A stretch of DNA of 64,000 bases from CAYLNL01 sp964385175 (GTDB taxonomy: Bacteria > Bacteroidota > Bacteroidia > Flavobacteriales > Flavobacteriaceae), in assembly GCA_964385175.1 (NCBI GenBank), contig CAYLNL010000007.1, positions 118,019 to 182,018 on the forward strand. Reading direction: 5' to 3'. Under the pieces are notes generated by a model. The model was not told the DNA's origin. It made no database searches and saw only the letters and a list, made by a program, of their open reading frames with translations. Shown here piece by piece: positions 59,181 through 64,000 of this stretch. The number at the start of each line of letters is the position of its first letter. Position 1 is the first letter of the stretch. A program made the translations under genes and the position numbers.

Positions 59181-60527
59181 ATGAAAAAGTTTTTGGAAGT
59201 ATTAAAAAATATCTGGAAGATTACAGAGCTTAGGAATAGGGTTACCCTTACCTTGGGGCTTCTGCTTGTCTATCGCCTTGGCGCTCAGATAGTTCTTCCT
59301 GGTATTGATGCCGAACAATTGGCAGAATTAACTTCCAAAGCAGACCAAGGAGGGCTACTTGGAATTTTAAATGCTTTTACTGGTGGCGCTTTTGCCAACG
59401 CTTCAGTATTCGCCTTAGGTATTATGCCGTATATTTCTGCCTCTATTGTAGTGCAGCTAATGGGTATTGCTGTTCCATATTTGCAAAAACTGCAAAAAGA
59501 AGGTGAAAGTGGCAGAAAAACCATGAACCAGATAACCCGCTGGCTCACCATTGGTATCTGTATTGTTCAGGCTCCTGCTTACCTCTACGGGTTAGGCGCA
59601 TTAGGAGTTCCGGATAGCGCTTTCCTTTTAGGAAAAGGATTTAACTTTATAATTCCTTCGGTAATTATCCTCGTAACTGGCACTATATTCGCCATGTGGC
59701 TCGGTGAAAAAATTACTGATAAGGGTATAGGCAATGGAATTTCACTCTTAATTATGATTGGAATTATTGCCCGCCTTCCCATGTCATTTATGCAAGAGTT
59801 TGTATCCAGAGTTTCCGAAAACAACGGAGGGCTTATGCTCATACTCATTGAACTTATTCTTTGGCTCGTAGTTATCCTGGCATCCATTATGCTCATTATG
59901 GCTACCCGCAGAATTCCTGTTCAATACGCACGGCGAACAGCTTCTGGTGGGTATGAAAGAAATACTGTAGCATCCAGGCAATACATTCCTCTTAAATTGA
60001 ATGCTTCTGGCGTTATGCCTATTATTTTTGCACAGGCAATTATGTTTGTGCCCAGCGCCCTTGCCAGTCTTTCTGACTCTGATACCGCCCGAACCATACA
60101 AGCTGCCTTAGGCGATATTTTCGGGTTTTGGTACAACCTTGTTTTTGCACTGCTTATTATTGCATTCACCTATTTTTATACGGCTATTACGGTACCTACC
60201 AATAAAATGGCAGACGATTTAAAAAGAAGTGGGGGGTTTATCCCCGGGACCCGCCCCGGAAAAGAAACATCTAATTTCTTAGATAAAATTATGTCTCTTA
60301 TAACCCTTCCGGGAGCTTTATTTCTTACGATTATTGCAGTATTGCCCGCCGCAGTTATAAAAATTGTAGGCATTCAGCAAGGATGGGCACTGTTTTATGG
60401 AGGCACCTCACTCCTCATTATGGTAGGAGTAGCTATTGATACCATGCAACAGGTAAATTCCTATCTGTTGAATAGACATTATGATGGCTTGATGAAAACC
60501 GGCAAGAACCGAAAACTGACAGTGTAG
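59181..60527 (+). CDS. secY: Preprotein translocase subunit SecY
   Basis: Channel of the Sec translocon in the inner membrane, with ten transmembrane segments over 448 aa. Signature segments are LGIMPYISASIVVQLMGIAV (about residues 78-97), the plug-region LPGIDAEQL and the C5 loop KRSGGFIPGTRPGKETSNFL. It lies within the spc part of the cluster, 10 bp after rplO. Confidence 0.98.
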   Translation: MKKFLEVLKNIWKITELRNRVTLTLGLLLVYRLGAQIVLPGIDAEQLAELTSKADQGGLLGILNAFTGGAFANASVFALGIMPYISASIVVQLMGIAVPYLQKLQKEGESGRKTMNQITRWLTIGICIVQAPAYLYGLGALGVPDSAFLLGKGFNFIIPSVIILVTGTIFAMWLGEKITDKGIGNGISLLIMIGIIARLPMSFMQEFVSRVSENNGGLMLILIELILWLVVILASIMLIMATRRIPVQYARRTASGGYERNTVASRQYIPLKLNASGVMPIIFAQAIMFVPSALASLSDSDTARTIQAALGDIFGFWYNLVFALLIIAFTYFYTAITVPTNKMADDLKRSGGFIPGTRPGKETSNFLDKIMSLITLPGALFLTIIAVLPAAVIKIVGIQQGWALFYGGTSLLIMVGVAIDTMQQVNSYLLNRHYDGLMKTGKNRKLTV

Positions 60528-60529
60528 AT

Positions 60530-60745
60530 ATGGCGAAACAATCGGCAATAGAACAAGATGGAACCATTATAGAAGCCCTCTCTAATGCAATGTTCAGAGT
60601 AGAATTAGAAAATGGACACATAGTAACCGCTCATATATCTGGCAAAATGCGAATGCACTATATAAAACTTTTACCCGGAGATAAAGTGAAACTAGAAATG
60701 AGCCCTTATGACCTTACAAAAGCAAGAATAACCTATAGATATTAA
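60530..60745 (+). CDS. infA: Translation initiation factor IF-1
   Basis: OB-fold A-site factor. AKQSAIEQDGTIIEALSNAM at the start, FRVELENGHIVTAHISGKMR (about residues 22-41) and the YDLTKARITYRY end. 71 aa; starts 2 bp after secY. Confidence 0.98.
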   Translation: MAKQSAIEQDGTIIEALSNAMFRVELENGHIVTAHISGKMRMHYIKLLPGDKVKLEMSPYDLTKARITYRY

Positions 60746-60756
60746 AGATTTTTTAG

Positions 60757-60873
60757 ATGAAAGTTAGAGCATCCATAAAGAAAAGAAGCCCTGAGTGCAA
60801 AATTGTACGCAGAAAAGGCACTTTATATGTAATTAATAAGAAAAATCCAAGATTTAAACAAAGACAAGGATAA
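60757..60873 (+). CDS. rpmJ: 50S ribosomal protein L36 (zinc-free form)
   Basis: 38 aa: MKVRASIKKRSPECKIVRRK, then GTLYVINKKNPRFKQRQG. Of the usual C-x-x-C...C...H zinc ligands only one Cys remains, so this is the zinc-independent type, as in S14 here. It sits between infA (11 bp) and rpsM (5 bp). Confidence 0.95.
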   Translation: MKVRASIKKRSPECKIVRRKGTLYVINKKNPRFKQRQG

Positions 60874-60878
60874 ATATT

Positions 60879-61253
60879 ATGGCAAGAATTGCAGGAGTAG
60901 ATTTACCAAAGAATAAAAGAGGCGCTATTGGATTGACCTATATCTTTGGTATTGGCAAAAACAGGGCTAAGGAAATACTAAAAAAAGCCAATGTAAACGA
61001 AGATACCAAGGTTTCTAACTGGTCTGATGACGAGATTGCGAGGATTCGCGAGTCGGTATCAAACTATAAAATAGAAGGAGAATTGCGGTCAGAAGTTCAA
61101 CTAAGCATTAAACGTTTAATGGATATTGGCTGCTATCGTGGTATTCGTCATCGGTTGGGACTTCCGTTAAGAGGTCAAAAAACCAAAAATAACTCCAGGA
61201 CCCGCAAAGGCAAACGAAAAACAGTTGCCGGTAAGAAAAAAGTTACCAAATAA
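60879..61253 (+). CDS. rpsM: 30S ribosomal protein S13
   Basis: Head protein with a C-terminal helical tail to the P site. ARIAGVDLPKNKRGAIGLTY at the start and YRGIRHRLGLPLRGQKTKNN (about residues 88-107). 124 aa. Confidence 0.98.
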   Translation: MARIAGVDLPKNKRGAIGLTYIFGIGKNRAKEILKKANVNEDTKVSNWSDDEIARIRESVSNYKIEGELRSEVQLSIKRLMDIGCYRGIRHRLGLPLRGQKTKNNSRTRKGKRKTVAGKKKVTK

Positions 61254-61265
61254 TCATAGCTAAAC

Positions 61266-61658
61266 ATGGCAAAAGTAAATACAAAAACAACTAAAAAGAG
61301 AAATGTAGTTGTAGATCACCAGGGAGAGGCCCATATAGCGGCTACCTTCAATAATATTATTATTTCCCTCACCAATAAAAGAGGCGATGTAATAGCATGG
61401 TCATCTGCCGGTAAAATGGGGTTCAAAGGCTCTAAAAAAAATACCCCTTATGCAGCCCAGGTAGCTGCTGAAGATGTGGCTAAAGTAGCCCAAGATGCTG
61501 GATTGAAAAAAGTGAAGGTATTTGTTAAAGGTGCTGGTTCAGGAAGAGAATCAGCCATACGGTCTATTCATAATGCTGGCATAGAAGTTATAGAGATTAT
61601 AGATGTAACCCCCCTTCCGCATAACGGATGTCGTCCTCCCAAGAGAAGACGCGTTTAA
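61266..61658 (+). CDS. rpsK: 30S ribosomal protein S11
   Basis: Platform protein at the E site. SSAGKMGFKGSKKNTPYAAQ (about residues 46-65), VFVKGAGSGRESAIRSIHNA and the end DVTPLPHNGCRPPKRRRV. 130 aa. A 78-bp gap with a hairpin follows before rpsD. Confidence 0.98.
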   Translation: MAKVNTKTTKKRNVVVDHQGEAHIAATFNNIIISLTNKRGDVIAWSSAGKMGFKGSKKNTPYAAQVAAEDVAKVAQDAGLKKVKVFVKGAGSGRESAIRSIHNAGIEVIEIIDVTPLPHNGCRPPKRRRV

Positions 61659-61692
61659 CCAAACTAATAAAAACAAATATGTTCAATTACAT

Positions 61693-61722
61693 AAGCGATT
61701 CAGCTTTTTTACAAAATCGCTT
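61693..61722 (+). promoter_or_regulatory. Hairpin between rpsK and rpsD
   Basis: AAGCGATT (61693-61700) pairs with AATCGCTT (61715-61722), 8 bp with a 14-nt loop containing a T6 run; the rpsD ATG lies 14 nt on. Possible S4 autoregulatory or attenuation site. Confidence 0.5.
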
Positions 61723-61736
61723 TAAACTATATAAAA

Positions 61737-62342
61737 ATGGCAAGATATACAGGTCCTAAAACTAAAATCGCTCGTAAATTCGGAGAAGCTATTTTTGGAG
61801 AAGATAAATCTTTTGAACGAAAAAACTACCCTCCCGGGCAACACGGCAGCTCCAAGCGCCGAGCCAAAAAATCAGAATATGCTGTTCAGCTAATGGAAAA
61901 GCAAAAAGCCAAATATATATATGGAATTTTAGAACGCCAGTTTCGGCATTTTTTTGAAAAAGCCAACCGCAGCAAAGGAGTAACCGGTGAAGTATTGCTC
62001 CAACTCTGTGAATCTCGCTTAGATAATGTAGTCTATCGCATGGGCATAGCCCCTTCCAGGAGAGCCGCCCGCCAGTTAGTTTCCCATTGCCACATTACCG
62101 TAAATGGTGAAGTAGTTACCATTCCCTCCTATATTCTGCGTGCTGGTGATAAGGTGGCAGTTCGGGAAAAATCAAAATCCATACAGGCCATTACAAATGC
62201 CTTAGCCAACAATAGAGCCGTGTATGAATGGCTTACCTGGAACGATGATAAGAAAGAAGGCGCTTTTATTGCCGTACCCGAGCGAATTCAAATACCCGAA
62301 AATATTAAAGAACAACTCATAGTAGAATTATATTCTAAATAA
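61737..62342 (+). CDS. rpsD: 30S ribosomal protein S4
   Basis: Primary assembly protein and, in E. coli, alpha operon repressor. ARYTGPKTKIARKFGEAIFG at the start; the S4 RNA-binding domain (about residues 90-150) has SRLDNVVYRMGIAPSRRAAR and QLVSHCHITVNGEVV. 201 aa. Confidence 0.98.
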   Translation: MARYTGPKTKIARKFGEAIFGEDKSFERKNYPPGQHGSSKRRAKKSEYAVQLMEKQKAKYIYGILERQFRHFFEKANRSKGVTGEVLLQLCESRLDNVVYRMGIAPSRRAARQLVSHCHITVNGEVVTIPSYILRAGDKVAVREKSKSIQAITNALANNRAVYEWLTWNDDKKEGAFIAVPERIQIPENIKEQLIVELYSK

Positions 62343-62358
62343 TTAAGAAACCCCTATC

Positions 62359-63351
62359 ATGGCAATATTACATTTTCAAAGACCCGATAAAGTTATAATG
62401 GTTGATTCTTCCGATTTCGAGGGAAAATTTGAATTTCGCCCTTTAGAACCTGGCTATGGATTAACTATTGGTAACGCACTGCGAAGAGTCCTGCTATCTT
62501 CGCTGGAAGGGTATGCAATTACATCTGTAAAAATAGATAAAGCCCAGCACGAATTCACCACTATAGAAGGCGTAGTAGAAGATGTTACCGAAATAATACT
62601 AAACCTCAAACAACTACGCCTCAAAAGACAAATAGAAGGCATAGACACAGAAACTGTTTCTATTTCTGTTAAAGATAAAGAACAACTTATTGCCGGGGAT
62701 TTTCAGAAATTTATGTCTGGCTTCCAGGTATTAAACCCCAACTTGGTAATCTGCAATATGAATGCTAAGGTGGAACTAAAATTAGAAATCACCATAGAAA
62801 AGGGGAGAGGTTACGTTCCCGCCGAAGAAAACAAAAAACCAGATTCTCCTTTTGGAGTGATAGCTACCGATGCCATTTTCACGCCCATTAAAAATGTGAA
62901 GTATAGCATTGAAAACTATCGCGTAGAGCAGAAAACTGACTATGAAAAGCTAATTTTTGAAATTGTTACCGATGGGTCTATCCATCCCAAAGAAGCTTTA
63001 ACAGAAGCTGCCAAGCTACTTATCCATCATTTCATGCTCTTTTCTGATGAACGCATTACTTTAGAATCTGAGGAAATTGCCCGAACAGAAACCTATGACG
63101 AAGAATCTCTTCACATGAGGCAACTGCTGAAAACAAAACTTTCAGATATGGACCTTTCTGTGCGCGCGTTGAACTGCCTTAAAGCTGCAGAAGTAGAAAC
63201 CCTGGGAGAACTAGTATCTTTCCAGAAAGGCGATTTGATGAAATTCCGCAACTTTGGCAAAAAATCACTAACCGAATTAGAAGAATTAGTAATTAGCAAA
63301 AACCTCCAGTTTGGAATGGATGTTGTCAAATATAAATTAGATAGAGATTAG
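62359..63351 (+). CDS. rpoA: DNA-directed RNA polymerase subunit alpha
   Basis: Dimerisation scaffold of RNA polymerase. The N-terminal domain has FEFRPLEPGYGLTIGNALRR and VLLSSLEGYAITSVKIDKAQ (about residues 23-60); the C-terminal domain has LSVRALNCLKAAEVETLGEL and NFGKKSLTELEEL (about 260-310). 330 aa. It follows rpsD by 16 bp. Confidence 0.98.
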   Translation: MAILHFQRPDKVIMVDSSDFEGKFEFRPLEPGYGLTIGNALRRVLLSSLEGYAITSVKIDKAQHEFTTIEGVVEDVTEIILNLKQLRLKRQIEGIDTETVSISVKDKEQLIAGDFQKFMSGFQVLNPNLVICNMNAKVELKLEITIEKGRGYVPAEENKKPDSPFGVIATDAIFTPIKNVKYSIENYRVEQKTDYEKLIFEIVTDGSIHPKEALTEAAKLLIHHFMLFSDERITLESEEIARTETYDEESLHMRQLLKTKLSDMDLSVRALNCLKAAEVETLGELVSFQKGDLMKFRNFGKKSLTELEELVISKNLQFGMDVVKYKLDRD

Positions 63352-63384
63352 CGCTTACCCAAGCCCTACAATACATATATAGTT

Positions 63385-63867
63385 ATGAGACACGGAAAAA
63401 AAATAAATAAATTAGGAAGGAAAACCGCCCATAGAAAAGCTATGTTGGCAAATATGGCTTGCTCTCTTATAGAACATAAACGCATCAATACCACCCTTGC
63501 CAAAGCCAAAACCCTTAAACAATTTATAGAGCCCCTAATCACCAAAGCCAAAGCGCAGAACAATCAAACAACCGCTACAAGCACCCATAATAGAAGAATT
63601 GTATTTAGCAGGCTTCGCAGCAAACAAGCTATTACAGAACTATTTGGGCAAGTAGCTCCTAAAATAGGAGACAGGCCCGGTGGCTACACCCGAATTATTA
63701 AATTAGGAAACCGCCTCGGCGATAATGCTGATATGGCTCTCATAGAACTGGTGGACTATAATGAAACCTATAAAGTAACCAAACCGGTTAAGAAAAAAAC
63801 CACCCGCAGAGGTCGTTCAAAAAAATCGCAAACCCCTGAAACGCCCCCGGTAGAGCAAGCAGAATAA
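63385..63867 (+). CDS. rplQ: 50S ribosomal protein L17
   Basis: Last gene of the cluster. MRHGKKINKLGRKTAHRKAM, LANMACSLIEHKRINTTLAK and RPGGYTRIIKLGNRLGDNAD define it. At 160 aa it is longer than the ~120-aa core because of a Lys/Thr/Pro-rich C-terminal tail, usual in Bacteroidota. Confidence 0.98.
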   Translation: MRHGKKINKLGRKTAHRKAMLANMACSLIEHKRINTTLAKAKTLKQFIEPLITKAKAQNNQTTATSTHNRRIVFSRLRSKQAITELFGQVAPKIGDRPGGYTRIIKLGNRLGDNADMALIELVDYNETYKVTKPVKKKTTRRGRSKKSQTPETPPVEQAE

Positions 63868-63892
63868 TGCACCAAGGCAATGCGAGCATATT

Positions 63893-63935
63893 AAAAAGCC
63901 ATCTATTCTTTTCTAATAGATGGCTTTTTTATTTT
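63893..63935 (+). terminator. Intrinsic terminator of the ribosomal cluster
   Basis: A 15-bp perfect stem, AAAAAGCCATCTATT (63893-63907) with AATAGATGGCTTTTT (63915-63929), loop CTTTTCT, followed by more T. Confidence 0.95.
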
Positions 63936-64000
63936 TAATCTTTTTCCAAAAATTACGGAAAACCCATACCCCCTGCTCACAGCCACCTGCTATTTTTGTC

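Overview
The window is a chromosomal segment from a member of the Bacteroidota, most likely class Flavobacteriia. The reasons are the Bacteroidota promoter signature (-7 TAnnTTTG, once with TTTG 19 nt upstream) before many genes, the lack of Shine-Dalgarno sequences, an OmpA protein with thrombospondin type-3 repeats, PorV-like and thiamine TonB-dependent outer-membrane proteins, the DUF6341/DUF6427/upp trio, and the merged str-S10-spc-alpha ribosomal cluster. Two 100-N stretches (24356-24455, 37341-37440) are scaffold gaps, each inside a tandem repeat, so this is a draft assembly.

Layout. 0-14 kb is core and envelope: OmpA, Lnt, a PorV-like protein, PrmA, ClpS, a YyaL-type protein, an S9 peptidase, a DUF2400 protein, an MFS transporter and pyrR-pyrB. 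14.1-16.3 kb is an inserted type II restriction-modification cassette: an EcoRI/RsrI-like nuclease, an HTH controller with a probable operator, and an RsrI-like adenine methyltransferase. A large imperfect inverted repeat follows it. 16.5-26 kb returns to housekeeping: RNase Z, pdxH, a polyphosphate module (SixA-like phosphatase, ppk, ppx), DUF6341, DUF6427, upp, a 108-bp tandem repeat and meaB. An ECF sigma factor operon with a membrane protein and a DUF4097-like secreted protein follows, then msrA.

29.0-34.0 kb is the main accessory island, AT-rich and unlike its neighbours. It is a peptide-modification (RiPP) locus of the grasp-with-SPASM type. It has two short leader-bearing, Cys-rich precursors, an ATP-grasp ligase, a 62-residue unknown protein translationally coupled to the next gene, and a SPASM protein with no radical SAM cysteine motif. 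Upstream lies what looks like a second, decayed copy: an atypical Cys-rich small protein with its own strong terminator, a lipoprotein related to one in the intact half, and an ATP-grasp gene cut down to its first ~96 codons. No peptidase or exporter gene is present.

34-46.8 kb holds a Rieske-like lipoprotein with an incomplete metal site, a TonB-dependent receptor behind a clear TPP riboswitch (hence a probable thiamine receptor), and a 100-bp repeat array abutting a GIY-YIG nuclease gene. These are followed by a DegT aminotransferase, tRNA-Ser(UGA), an eRF1-like protein whose last codons are frameshifted at a T9 run, a glycosyltransferase, dapD, ruvX, def, a secreted hypothetical protein and a BamA/TamA-like barrel protein.

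46.8-63.9 kb is one uninterrupted co-directional ribosomal cluster. Its order is rpsL-rpsG-fusA-rpsJ-rplCDWB-rpsS-rplV-rpsC-rplP-rpmC-rpsQ-rplNXE-rpsN-rpsH-rplFR-rpsE-rpmD-rplO-secY-infA-rpmJ-rpsM-rpsK-rpsD-rpoA-rplQ. It runs from a consensus promoter to a strong intrinsic terminator, with a few internal hairpins that could act in attenuation or autoregulation.
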